A stretch of DNA of 64,000 nucleotides from CALJXB01 sp965225935 (GTDB taxonomy: Bacteria > Pseudomonadota > Alphaproteobacteria > Kiloniellales > JAKSDN01): positions 248,001 to 312,000 of the forward strand of contig CBDDCC010000005.1 of assembly GCA_965225935.1 (NCBI GenBank), read 5' to 3'. The notes below the pieces were generated by a model. It ran no database searches. It was not told the DNA's origin and saw only the letters and a program-made list of their open reading frames with translations. Position 1 is the first letter of the stretch; the number at the start of each line of letters is the position of its first letter. The translations under genes were made by a program, and so were the position numbers. This document shows, piece after piece, positions 51,529 through 61,300 of this stretch.

Positions 51529-52917
51529 ATGACCTTCCAGACCGGACGTTCCACGAAAGAGTCGTCGCCCGCGCCGCGCTGCACCGCCGGATCGGGGCCG
51601 TCCTTCGGGTCCCCGGTCTTGTCGGTCAAGCGGGTGGCGGCCGCCGGGCTCTTCCTGTCATCGCTAGCCGTGCTCGGTCCGGCCTTGATGGCCAGTCCCG
51701 AGCGCCTCGGCGGCCCCCTCTCCTTCCCGGCCGCCCGCGCCTTCGCAGCTTCCCAAGAAGGCGCGGGGAGCCTGGTTGGTCGGGTCCACGCGGGCGAGGA
51801 GGCCCGCGGAGAGATCCTGGTTGTCGACCCGGGCCAGGCGCTGCTGCGCGAGGCCTCGCGCCTCCGTCTGACGCTGGTCGGGCGCACCCGCCTCGAGGCC
51901 GTCGGCGCCGAGATCGTCCGCCTGGCGGTTCCCGAGGGCGCCTCCGCCCGGGAGACCATCGGCACGCTCCGGGCCCGCTTCCCGGCCGCCGCCATCGGCG
52001 CCGGCCGCTTCGCCCTGCCGGCTGCGGGCCCCCAGCTCGCGAACCTTCCCCCGGCCGATCTCCCCTCGGACAGCCAGGAGACGGCCAATCCCCACGTGAC
52101 CAGCTTCGCGCGCACCGTCGGCGGCTGGAGCGCCGTCGCCGCCGAGTGCGGCCGAGGCCTGCGCATCGGCATGATCGACGCGGCCGTGGACCTGGATCAT
52201 CCGGCGCTCGCCGGCCAGCGCGTCGAGTACCGCTCTTTCCACAATCCCGAGCGCCGGCCTTCCGAGGCCGTCCACGGCACCGCCATCGCCGCCATGTTCG
52301 TCGGCAAGCCCTCGGACCGGGGCTGGGGCGGCATCCTGCCGGGCGCCGAGCTGAAGGCCGCCAATGTCTTCGAGTACAACGACGCCGGGCGCCTGGTGGG
52401 CAACTCCCTGGCGCTGCTGAAGGCCTTCGACTGGATGGTGGCCGAGAAGGTCCACGTGGTGAACCTCAGCATGGCCGGCGAGGACAACGAGGTGCTGCGC
52501 CGGGTCATCGAGTACGCCCGCAAGCGGGGCCTGGTCACGGTGGCCGCCGCCGGCAACTGGGGCCGTTCGGACCGGCCGGCCTATCCCGCCGCCTACGAGC
52601 CGGTGATCGCGGTCACCGCCTTCGGGCCCAAGGGCGACCTCTACGACATGGCGAACCAGGGCTCCTACATCGACTTCGCGGCCCCCGGCGTCGGCATGTG
52701 GACGGCCGTGCCGGAGGGCGGGCTGGTGCAGAGCGGCACCTCCTTCGCGGTGCCCTACGTGAGCGCCCAGATCGCCGTCCAGGTGGCCCACGGCGGCAGC
52801 CGCGACGCCGACGAGCTGCGCACCCTGCTGCAGAGCCGGGCCGTCGATCTCGGCACCCCCGGCAAGGACCAGTCCTACGGCTGGGGCTACGTCGCCGACG
52901 AGCCGAGCTGCAGCTAG
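51529..52917 (+). CDS. Secreted S8-family (subtilisin-like) serine protease
   Basis: A 462-residue subtilase. The N-terminus has a hydrophobic export segment (RVAAAGLFLSSLAVLGPALM) after about 35 residues, and a probable prodomain follows (residues about 70-180). The catalytic triad is Asp in GMIDAAVDLDHP (about 217), His in VHGTAIAAMF (about 249) and Ser in QSGTSFAVPYVS (about 404), with the oxyanion Asn in AAAGNWGR. ATG 51529 is preferred over a TTG two codons earlier. The AT-rich upstream region resembles those of the surface-protein genes. Substrates are unknown. Confidence 0.9.
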   Translation: MTFQTGRSTKESSPAPRCTAGSGPSFGSPVLSVKRVAAAGLFLSSLAVLGPALMASPERLGGPLSFPAARAFAASQEGAGSLVGRVHAGEEARGEILVVDPGQALLREASRLRLTLVGRTRLEAVGAEIVRLAVPEGASARETIGTLRARFPAAAIGAGRFALPAAGPQLANLPPADLPSDSQETANPHVTSFARTVGGWSAVAAECGRGLRIGMIDAAVDLDHPALAGQRVEYRSFHNPERRPSEAVHGTAIAAMFVGKPSDRGWGGILPGAELKAANVFEYNDAGRLVGNSLALLKAFDWMVAEKVHVVNLSMAGEDNEVLRRVIEYARKRGLVTVAAAGNWGRSDRPAYPAAYEPVIAVTAFGPKGDLYDMANQGSYIDFAAPGVGMWTAVPEGGLVQSGTSFAVPYVSAQIAVQVAHGGSRDADELRTLLQSRAVDLGTPGKDQSYGWGYVADEPSCS

Positions 52918-52930
52918 AGGAACCCGAGTC

Positions 52931-54064
52931 TCATCCGGGGCCCAGCCGGCCGGCCAGGCGGATCAAGTAGCCGATAGAGGGCAACGGATCTGTCCAACTG
53001 GCGATCGGATGGACCGCCACCGCGCTTTCCTGAAAGGTCGAGAGCAGCTCGTCGATGCGGCTCAGGCCGGGCTGCTGCCAGGAGCGCCTGAGATCCGCTT
53101 CCAAGGCCTGATAGCGGGGCCTGTAGCTGGAGCTCTGCGAGGGCAGCGGCGTCCGACCGGTGGCGAGCCGCGCCCAGGCGTCCATGGCCCGCAGGCCGCA
53201 GGCGTTGGCGAGCACGTAGGCGCCGTCCATGCGCCCGTTGAAGTCGATGAGCTGGAAGCCGCCGCCCGCCGTCATCTGGAACTGCACCGCCATCAGGCCG
53301 AACCAGTCCAGCTCCCGCAGCAGAACCTGGACTTGCGCCACCATCTCGTCGGAGACGGGCACGCTGATCGCCCGCGCCGAGAGCCCGGCCTCGGAGGGGC
53401 GCACGTAGACCGTCTGGCGCGCGTGGTGGACGAGAATCCGGTGGTCGGCGCCGGCGAAGGCGACGAAGGCCAGCAGCTCGCCCGGCACGAATTTCTGGAA
53501 CAGCGGCTCCGCGCCGAGGGACCGCATTCCCTCGGCGAGGCGCAGGGCCTCCTCGCGGCTCTCCGCCACCTTGCCGTCCACCCGGGTCTGCCGCGCGGCG
53601 TTGGCCGGGGTCCAGTGCAGCCTGGCCTTGACCACGATGGGCAGGCCCAGTTCGTCCAGCGCGTCCTCGCCGGCCGGTAGGATCTCCGGTGAAACCAGGC
53701 CCGCCTTCCTCGCCACCTCCCCCAGGCTCACCTTGTCGACCGCCTCCAGGACCCGCTCGTGGGGCGGATAGGGGAAATGGGCGTCGAGCCGGTCCCGGTT
53801 GGGGGAGAGCGCCAGAAGCTCGGCATCGCCCGCCGGAAAGACCACCTCGTAGCCCCGTTCGGCGACGGCCCGGTTGACGTCGTCCACGAAGGCCCGCAGG
53901 TCGCCGCTCGGCGCCGGTATACAGTGCCAGCGGGCGGTCCAGCGGGAGAGCGACGCCCAGCCCAGGCGCTTCGGCGAGCCGACGCCCAGCGTCCAGCCGG
54001 CGCGGCCGAGCTCGCGCACGGCCGCGAGCGCCCCGGTCCCGTCGCCGACGATGAGCGCCTTCAC
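52931..54064 (-). CDS. ATP-grasp enzyme
   Basis: A 377-residue ATP-grasp protein. The N-terminal Rossmann-like part is KALIVGDGTGALAAVRELGR, the ATP-grasp core includes LPIVVKARLHWTPANAARQT and FQKFVPGELLAFVAFAG, and the metal-binding end is MTAGGGFQLIDFNGRMDGAY. Such carboxylate-amine ligases are often found in polysaccharide or natural-product loci; the reaction is unknown. The GTG start at 54064 lacks a strong ribosome site. It converges on the subtilase gene and lies beside a glycosyltransferase. Confidence 0.82.
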   Translation of the reverse strand: MKALIVGDGTGALAAVRELGRAGWTLGVGSPKRLGWASLSRWTARWHCIPAPSGDLRAFVDDVNRAVAERGYEVVFPAGDAELLALSPNRDRLDAHFPYPPHERVLEAVDKVSLGEVARKAGLVSPEILPAGEDALDELGLPIVVKARLHWTPANAARQTRVDGKVAESREEALRLAEGMRSLGAEPLFQKFVPGELLAFVAFAGADHRILVHHARQTVYVRPSEAGLSARAISVPVSDEMVAQVQVLLRELDWFGLMAVQFQMTAGGGFQLIDFNGRMDGAYVLANACGLRAMDAWARLATGRTPLPSQSSSYRPRYQALEADLRRSWQQPGLSRIDELLSTFQESAVAVHPIASWTDPLPSIGYLIRLAGRLGPG

Positions 54065-54221
54065 GCTCGAACGGCCGCCGGGCCGGACTGGGGAGATCGG
54101 AAAGGCATGGGACGGTCCGGGACAGGCAAGGTCGCTAAGAAACAAGTGGAGGCCAAGAAACCCACAGGCCCCGACCGATGGCAAGGGGCCAGGTCAGCAA
54201 GCGGCGCTGCGCCATGACCGC

Positions 54222-55379
54222 CTAGGTATCCCCGGGCGCCGCGTCCCGGACCGGCGTCCAGCGGGCGCTGCGGCGGCCGCCGAGGGCGTTGAGCACGCCC
54301 CGGGCCATGGCGAGGTGGCCGCCGACGAAGAAGAGGGCCAGGCTCGCCCCCGGCACGCGCCGCGCCAGCGGCAGCAGCCAGGCAGCGAGCGCCGCGCCGT
54401 AGAGCAGGAGCTGCGCCGCGCCGGCCAGCGCGTAGACGGGCCCCTCGCCCGCCAGCAAGGCGGTGACCGGCGCCAGCAGCAGCCAGAGGAAGGGCGTCAG
54501 CCGGCGCAGCAGCTTGTGGGAGGCGAGCTTCACGGCGTAGAAGCCGAAGTGGAAGGGGTTGAGCAGCACTGCGTAGTGCATCAGCCCGCGCCAGCCGCGC
54601 TCGGTCGAGCGCACGCGCCGCCCGAACTCGCCCCGGGTGTCGGCGCTCACCGGCTCTTCGGTCACGGCTCCGGGCTCGAAGAGAATGCGGTAGCCTTCGC
54701 GCACGACCCTGAGCGAGTTGTTCAGGTCGTCCGCCACGTCCGGCGGGATCGGCGCCAGGAGCCCGCGCCGCACCGCGTAGAGCGAGCCCTGGGCCGAGAC
54801 CGCGCCGCCCAGCCGGCTCTCGGCCAGCTTGAGGGCGTGGTCGTAGCGCCAGTAGAGGGCCTCGGCCCTGGCGATCCAGCCCCGCCCCGCCTCGGGCACG
54901 GCGAGGTTGCCGCAGACGCAGCCCACCGCCGGATCGCCGAAGCCCCTGAAGAGGGCCGCAAGGGCGCCGGGCCGGAAGAGGCTGTTCGCGTCGGTGAAGA
55001 CCACCAGGTCGCCGCCGGACTGGGCGAGGCCCAGGTTGAGGGCGGCGATCTTGCCCTCGTGGGCGTCCAGCGCCAGCAGACGCACGCCCCGCTCCCGGAA
55101 GGCCTCCACCGCCCGGCAGGTGCCGTCCGTCGAGCCGTCGGAGACAACCATCACCTCGAGACCGTGGGGCGCCACCTCCTGGGCCAGCACGTTCTCCAGC
55201 TTGGCCGCGATATGGCCCTCCTCGTTGTGGGCGGCGATCAGAACCGTGGCCTTGAAGGGCCGCGCCGGCTCCGGCGGCTGGGAGGCGGACCTGAGGCGCG
55301 CCAGGGCGATCAGCAGCAGCCCATAGCCGGCGTAGCTATAGGTAAGGCTTGAGACTAAGATCCAGAACAGCGCCGTCAT
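54222..55379 (-). CDS. Membrane family 2 glycosyltransferase
   Basis: A 385-residue processive-type GT2. An N-terminal helix (FWILVSSLTYSYAGYGLLLI) is followed by the GT-A domain: VLIAAHNEEGHIAAKLEN, VVSDGSTDGTC, VVFTDANSLF and the RSTERGWRGL acceptor-region motif. Several C-terminal membrane helices complete the hyaluronan-synthase-like topology, pointing to polysaccharide polymerisation at the inner membrane. ATG 55379 follows GGAAG. It is divergent from the beta-helix protein gene. Confidence 0.9.
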   Translation of the reverse strand: MTALFWILVSSLTYSYAGYGLLLIALARLRSASQPPEPARPFKATVLIAAHNEEGHIAAKLENVLAQEVAPHGLEVMVVSDGSTDGTCRAVEAFRERGVRLLALDAHEGKIAALNLGLAQSGGDLVVFTDANSLFRPGALAALFRGFGDPAVGCVCGNLAVPEAGRGWIARAEALYWRYDHALKLAESRLGGAVSAQGSLYAVRRGLLAPIPPDVADDLNNSLRVVREGYRILFEPGAVTEEPVSADTRGEFGRRVRSTERGWRGLMHYAVLLNPFHFGFYAVKLASHKLLRRLTPFLWLLLAPVTALLAGEGPVYALAGAAQLLLYGAALAAWLLPLARRVPGASLALFFVGGHLAMARGVLNALGGRRSARWTPVRDAAPGDT

Positions 55380-55445
55380 GTCTTCCGGGTGCCGGGTTGG
55401 TATCGCCGTCGCACGCGCTATTCTATTGGAAAGGCGCCGCCTATT

Positions 55446-55490
55446 GATATGACCCAGGGCGATATGACCCAGGGAGATATGACCTTGGGG
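55446..55490. repeat. Three 15-bp tandem repeats in divergent intergenic region
   Basis: GATATGACCCAGGGC, GATATGACCCAGGGA and GATATGACCTTGGGG follow one another without gaps, between the divergent starts of the glycosyltransferase (55379) and the beta-helix gene (55517). The position is right for an iterated regulator-binding site. No known consensus is recognised. Confidence 0.9.
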
Positions 55491-55516
55491 CGTTTGCCCG
55501 GATCGCGGGGAGGCAC

Positions 55517-56479
55517 ATGGGAGGGTCCGCAGCAGTGCGGCGAGGGAACGCACCGGCACGGCCAAGGGCGGCAGCGCTCGTCCTGAGCCTGGCGCTCGCC
55601 TGCGGCTTTTGGCTCGCCGTCGCGGCCCCGTCCCACGCTGGCCCGGCGCCGCACGAACCTTGGCAGCGGATCGTCGAGAACCTGGAGCTGGAGGGCAAGG
55701 GCCTGCGGCTCACCGGCCGGGAATGGGACCACGTCCTGATCCGCAACGTAACGATCCGCAACGCTCCCGATACCGCCATCTACCTGCGGGACGTCGAGAA
55801 TGTGCGGATCGAGAACTGCGTCATCCTCGGCGCCGGGGCCTGGGGCATCCTGCTGAGCAGCCGGGGATCGACCCGGGACGTGACCATCGTCGGCAACCAG
55901 ATCCGCGACACCGGCAAGGACGGCATTCACGCGGCCCAGCGCGTGCACGAGGGCGTGGACCATCCCGGCCTCCGAATCGTCGGCAACACCATCGAGAACA
56001 CCGGGCTCGACCTGACCCACGGCCTCCACGGCATCTACGTGCAGTCGAAGGACTTCCTGATCGAGGGCAACCGGGTCCTCGACACCAACGCGGGCAACGG
56101 CATCAGCGTGCGCAGCTCGGGCGTCGTGCGCGAGAACAGGGTGATCGACGTGGTGCGCGAGGAAAGCGACGGCGGCTACGGGATCGCCTACTACTCCGAC
56201 CACGCGGCCGGCCCGAGCGGCACCCTGGAGATCGTCGGCAACGTGATCGACGGCACCACCATTCCCGGCCCCAACGGCACCTCCATCAAGCTGCTCGGCC
56301 CGGCCTGGTTGGAGCCCCTGGGCGCCGAGGGCCGGGTCCGCCGCTTCATCATCGCCGACAACGTGAACGTCTCCCAGGTCGAGGGCGATCTGGGCATCAC
56401 CATCGATCCCGAGTGGCACAAGAGCGGCTATCACTTAGTGGTTTCCGGCAACCGCCGGTTCGCCGAGCTGCCGCCCTAG
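55517..56479 (+). CDS. Sec-exported right-handed parallel beta-helix protein
   Basis: A 320-residue protein with a signal peptide (AAALVLSLALACGFWLAVAA, cleavage near SHAGP), then about ten PbH1-type coils such as VLIRNVTIRNAPDTAIYLRD and VRIENCVILGAGAWGILLSS. Conserved polar blocks GVDHPG, LTHGLHGIYVQS, GNGISVRSSG and REESDGGYGIAYYSDHA occur again almost unchanged in the giant protein at 58365. The fold is used by polysaccharide lyases and C5-epimerases. The neighbouring glycosyltransferases make a polysaccharide-modifying role likely but unproven. Confidence 0.88.
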   Translation: MGGSAAVRRGNAPARPRAAALVLSLALACGFWLAVAAPSHAGPAPHEPWQRIVENLELEGKGLRLTGREWDHVLIRNVTIRNAPDTAIYLRDVENVRIENCVILGAGAWGILLSSRGSTRDVTIVGNQIRDTGKDGIHAAQRVHEGVDHPGLRIVGNTIENTGLDLTHGLHGIYVQSKDFLIEGNRVLDTNAGNGISVRSSGVVRENRVIDVVREESDGGYGIAYYSDHAAGPSGTLEIVGNVIDGTTIPGPNGTSIKLLGPAWLEPLGAEGRVRRFIIADNVNVSQVEGDLGITIDPEWHKSGYHLVVSGNRRFAELPP

Positions 56480-56574
56480 CCTCGGGCGCCCTCCCGCCGC
56501 CCGCTCGTACGCCCGGAGATCGCATCCGAACGCGCGGCCCGCCGCCCCCAAAACGCTGCGAGGATGACGGACCC

Positions 56575-57813
56575 TTGCGACTCGCCTACATCGTCACCGA
56601 GTTCCCCAAGATCACCGAGACCTTCATCCAGCGCGAGCTGCTGGAGTTCCACCGCCAGGGGCACGAGGTCCGGCTCTATCACCTGACGCCTTTCCGACGG
56701 GGCGAGCTGGTGCACGACTTCGCCAAGCCGACCCTGGCCTGGGCGCGCGGCCGCCCCTACCTGCTGGACGCCGCCGTGCTGGGCGCCCTGGCCCGGGCGT
56801 CGGCGCGCCGGCCGCTCACGCTCCTGGGGCTCGTCTTCCGCATCTCGGCCGCCTGCTGGCGGCGTCCGGCGGTGCTCGCCAAGTCGCTGGCGATCCTGCC
56901 CAAGTCGCTCTGGATGGCCGAGGAGGTCCGGGTTTGGCCGGCCTCCCACATCCACGCCGGCTTCGCCGGCCACCCGGCCACCTCGGCCTGGATCGTCAAC
57001 CGCATGACCGGCCTGCCCTTTAGCGTCAGTTGCCATGCCAACGACATCTTCCGCACCCAGGTCCTGCTGGACGAGAAGCTGTCCCGGGCCGCCTTCGTGC
57101 GCGCCATCAGCGCCTTCAACAAGTCCTTCCTCCTGGAGCGGCTGCCGGGCCTCGATGAGGACCGCATCGAGGTCATCCACTGCGGCGTCGATACCCGGCA
57201 GATCGAGGCCCTCGGCCCGCCGGAAGAAAGCGGCAGGTTCCATGTCCTTTACGTGGGCTCCCTGGAGCCCAAGAAGGGGGTCGAGGTCCTGCTGCGGGCG
57301 CTCGCCCGCGGCCCCGACCTGGGCGAATGGGATTGCGAGATCCTCGGCGACGGGCCCGAGCGGCAGACCCTCGAGGCTCTGGCGGAGCGCTCGGGCCTGA
57401 AGGAACGGGTCACCTTCCGGGGCGCCCAGCCCGGCGCCGAGGTCTCGCGGGCGCTCGCGCGGGCCAACGTCCTGGTGGTGCCCAGCGTGGTTGGGCCCGG
57501 CGGCCGGGCCGAGGGCATTCCCGTGGTCATCATGGAGGCGCTCGCCCACCGGCGGCCGGTGATCGCCTCGCGCCTCACCGGCATCCCGGAACTGATCGCA
57601 CACGAGAAGACCGGATACCTGATCCCGCCCGGCGACGACGAGGCGCTCCGCCGCGCCCTCGAAACCGTCCGCCGAGAGCCGGAGGGCGCCTTCGCGGCAG
57701 CGGTCCGCGGCCGGGAAAAGGTCGAGGCCGAGTTCGACGTGGCGGTGGTCGCCGCCCGCCAGCTTCGCCTCTTCGAAGAGCACGCGGCGCCGGATCCGGC
57801 GGTCGGGCGTTAA
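56575..57813 (+). CDS. Family 4 glycosyltransferase
   Basis: A 412-residue GT-B fold enzyme. The N-terminal part begins RLAYIVTEFPKITETFIQRE, the hallmark of exopolysaccharide GT4 enzymes. The nucleotide-sugar domain has YVGSLEPKKGVEVLLRAL and GRAEGIPVVIMEALAHRRPV with the EX7E pair. I place the start at TTG 56575 behind GAGGA; the same frame stays open far upstream through the beta-helix gene, but that is read-through of another frame. The stop lies in the perfect palindrome GGCGTTAACGCC (57806-57817). Confidence 0.88.
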   Translation: MRLAYIVTEFPKITETFIQRELLEFHRQGHEVRLYHLTPFRRGELVHDFAKPTLAWARGRPYLLDAAVLGALARASARRPLTLLGLVFRISAACWRRPAVLAKSLAILPKSLWMAEEVRVWPASHIHAGFAGHPATSAWIVNRMTGLPFSVSCHANDIFRTQVLLDEKLSRAAFVRAISAFNKSFLLERLPGLDEDRIEVIHCGVDTRQIEALGPPEESGRFHVLYVGSLEPKKGVEVLLRALARGPDLGEWDCEILGDGPERQTLEALAERSGLKERVTFRGAQPGAEVSRALARANVLVVPSVVGPGGRAEGIPVVIMEALAHRRPVIASRLTGIPELIAHEKTGYLIPPGDDEALRRALETVRREPEGAFAAAVRGREKVEAEFDVAVVAARQLRLFEEHAAPDPAVGR

Positions 57814-58364
57814 CGCCTTCCCACCCCCTCGCGGCGGCCGGGCGTAGGTCTGCCATCCAGAATACCAGATCGCGGCTCCAAGGCCTCGCGGGAGCGAATC
57901 GGCCGTTTTGGAAAGAATTCCCGCGGATTAAGAGAATATTCATGAAATTAGTCCAAAAATATACCTTAAGAATTAACCAAGATAGTTTCGATTTCTTTTG
58001 AATACCGTGCGGAACAAATCGGAGTTAATGCGTGTTGCTTATGTAGTCTGGACATCAAGACTTGCTGTCTATTAACCATGCTACAGCAAGTCCTGACACC
58101 AGCACGCGAATAGCGCGTAATAGGAGAAAGAAGAGAGTCTATCTTCTCGGTGTGGATTCAAGATCGAGGCGGTCGGGGACGAGCCAAAGTGTTCACAGCG
58201 ATCTTTCCATCAAGTGCCATTCCAGCGGGCCGTGCCTATTGGCCGCGCGCCGCCGTCCGGGCCTTTCAGGACGTCAATTTCCTCAATGGCTTCAACGATA
58301 ACCCAAGAAAATCGGACCCTAGAGGCCGGACCTGGTCCCGGCCCGGGCACGCGGAAGGATCGTG
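57814..58364. promoter_or_regulatory. Long AT-rich leader/promoter region before giant cadherin/beta-helix gene
   Basis: This 551-base gap has no convincing gene. About 57905-58110 is AT-rich (for example AAAAATATACCTTAAGAATTAACC), while the segment nearer the gene returns to GC-rich sequence and contains only short implausible reading frames. An untranslated leader of 200 bases or more is possible. A GGAAGGA ribosome site is at about 58352. Promoter elements are not assigned. Confidence 0.55.
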
Positions 58365-61300
58365 ATGCAGGAAAACCCTCTGGCCAGTGGCCAGGAGGAG
58401 CAGGAAGCCGGCGTCCCCGCTCCTCCAGTTGAAAAGCCGGTCCACGAGGCCTCGGTCGACGGGCTGCCAAGCGACACGCCGGACGAGAACGTGGTGCCGC
58501 ATCCCCAGGACGGCGAGCTCATCACCGTGGGCGACCTCTCCGGTCGCACCCTCGAGTTCGGCTTCGACCCGAGCGAGGCGGAGGTCATCGAGCTGGGCGG
58601 CCACCTGCTCCTCTCCCTGCCCAACGGCGGCCTGGTCATCCTGGAGCATTTCGCCGCCGCCTTTTTCGCGGGACGGCTGCCGACCCTCAAGTTCCACGGC
58701 AAGATCCTGCCCAACTTCAAGCTCGCCGCCGCCTTCGGCGAGGATATCAACCTGGCGCCGGCGGCGGAAACCCAGGCCGCACCCGAGCCCCCGTCGGCGG
58801 GCGGCACCAGCATCTACAGCGAGGACCTGGGCGACGGCCTGAACGAAGAAGAGGAAGAGGACGAAGGTCCGGGCATCGAAAGCACGGCCGAGCGCCTGGC
58901 GAGCGAAGAGACCAGCATCGACGGTGGGACCCAGGACGAGACCTCCGACGAGACCACGCTCGCCGGCGAGGCGGGAATAGGACTGTCGGTCCCAGGCGAA
59001 GAGACCGGCGGAAGTGCCGCCGAGCCGCTCGAGCAAGACGACACGGCGCCGGCCGCCGGCGGCTCAGCGGACCCGACCGAGGACGACGAGCAAGACGCAC
59101 AGGGCCGGGAGGGCGATGGCGGCCCCGGCGGCGAGGCCGAAACCGGTGACGAGGACACCGAGGACCCGGTCCCGCAGGCCACGCTCGGCCTGAACGGCCG
59201 CAGCTTCGAGGAAGCCGCGGCGGGCGTGGCGGTCGGCCAGCTCACGCTCAACGACCCCGGCGGCGCGGGCGGCCACAGCTTCAGCGTCGACGACGCGCGC
59301 TTCGAGATCGTCGGCAGCGAGCTCAGGCTCAAGCCCGGCGTCGCCATCGACCACGAGACCGAGCCCCAGGTCACCCTCTCGGTCACCGCCACCGACGCGG
59401 ACGGCGCCACCACCAGCCAGACCTTCGTCGTCACGGTCCTGGACGTGAACGAGGCGCCGACGGACCTCGCCCTGAACGGCAGCAGCCTGGCGGAGAACAG
59501 CGCCGCCGGCACCGTCCTCGGCCGCGCCAGCGTGAGCGACCCGGACAGCGGCGAGAGCTTCCTCTTCGCCTTGACCGACGACGCCGGCGGGCGCTTCGTC
59601 ATCGACGGCTCCAGCGGCGAGGTGTCCGTGGCTCCGGGCGCCGTCCTCGACTTCGAGAGCGCGCCCAGCCACGACATCACCATCAAGGTCACCGACAGCG
59701 GCGGCGAGAGCTACGAAGAGAGCTTCACCGTCACCCTGCGCAACGTGGGAGAGGGCGCCGACAACGCCGCGCCGAGCGGGATCACCTTGAACAGCCTGAG
59801 CGTCGAGGAAGCCGCCGCCGGGGCGATCGTCGGCCGGTTGGTGGTGGCCGATGCCGACGAGGGCGACGAGCACCGCTTCTCGGTTAGCGACGATCGCTTC
59901 GAAGTCGCCGGCAACCGGCTCAAGCTCAAGTCCGGCGTCGCCCTCGATCACGAAAGCGAGCCGCAGATCGCCCTCTCGGTCACCGCGACCGACCCGGGCG
60001 GGCTCAGCGTCACCAGGTCCTTCACCATCGACGTGCTGGACGTCAACGAGGCCCCCACGGACATCCTGTTCGGCACCGATGTCGACGAGAACGCCCCGGC
60101 CGGCACCCCCGTGGAGACGGCCCAGGGGGTCGATCCCGACGTCGGCGAGACCTTCACCTACGCCCTCACGGACGATGCCGGCGGGCGCTTCGTCATCGAC
60201 AGCGAGACCGGCGAGGTCACCGTCGCCGCGGGCGCCGACCTCGATTTCGAGAGCGCCCGCGAGCACGACATCACGGTCCGGGTCACCGACAGCGGCGGCA
60301 AGAGCTACGAGGAGACCTTCGCCGTCGCCGTCAACGACGTAAACGAGGCGCCGACCGACCTCGCCCTCAGCGGCTCCAGCGTGGCGGAGGACAGCGCCCC
60401 AGGGACCCGCGTCGGCACGGTCAGCGCCCAGGACCCCGACGCCGGAGACAGCCTCACCTTCGACCTGCCCGACGACGCGGGCGGGCGCTTCGCCATCGAC
60501 GGGGCGACCGGCGAGCTCACCGTCGCCGGCCCCCTCGACCCCGCCGACGGCCACGACGTCACCGTGCGGGTTACCGACAGCGGCGGCGAAAGCTACAGCG
60601 AGACCTTCTCGATCAACGTGCAGGAAGCCGACATTCCCGACGGCCAGTGGGATCGCATCATCGAGAACCTGGTGCTGAACGGGGAGGGGCTGCGCCTGTC
60701 AGGCCACCAGTGGGACAATACGCTGATCCGTAACGTCACGATCCTCGACGCGCCCGAGCACGGCATCTTCCTGAAGAACGTCTCCAACGTCAGGATCGAG
60801 GATTCGACCATCGTCGGCACGGGCCTGAACGGCGTCCACATGAGCAACTCGGGCTCGACCGAGGACGTGGTGATCGTCGGCAACCTGATCCACGACACCG
60901 GCCAGAACGGCATCCACTCGGCCCAGCGCGAGGCCAACGGCGTGGACCATCCCGGCGTCCAGATCATCGGCAACACCATCGAGAACACGGGCCTCAACCT
61001 GACCCACGGCCTCCACGGCATCTACCTCCAGTCGACGGACTTCCTGATCGAGGGCAACACGATCCTGGATACCAACGCGGGCAACGGCATCAGCGTGCGC
61101 AGCTCGGGCATCGTGCGGGACAACGTGGTGATCGACGTGGTGCGCGAGGAGAGCAACGGCGGCTACGGCATCGCCTACTTCTCGGACCACGCCTCGGGCC
61201 CGAGCGACACCCTCATCATCGAGGGCAACGTCATCGACGGCACCTCGATCATCGGGCCCAACGGCACCGCCATCAAGCTGCTCGGCCCGGCGGGCTCCGA

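Noticed and set aside
55609..56574. Upstream half of a 734-codon frame ending in the GT4 enzyme
   Set aside because: The first 322 codons run out of frame through the beta-helix gene and have low-complexity content. The glycosyltransferase similarity starts only at about 56575.
57806..57817. Perfect palindrome GGCGTTAACGCC at the end of the GT4 gene
   Set aside because: Twelve bases, without loop or T-tract, and overlapping the stop codon; too little to call a terminator or binding site.
58062..58301. 79-codon frame in the region before the giant protein gene
   Set aside because: No ribosome site, no recognisable family and a codon pattern unlike the neighbours.
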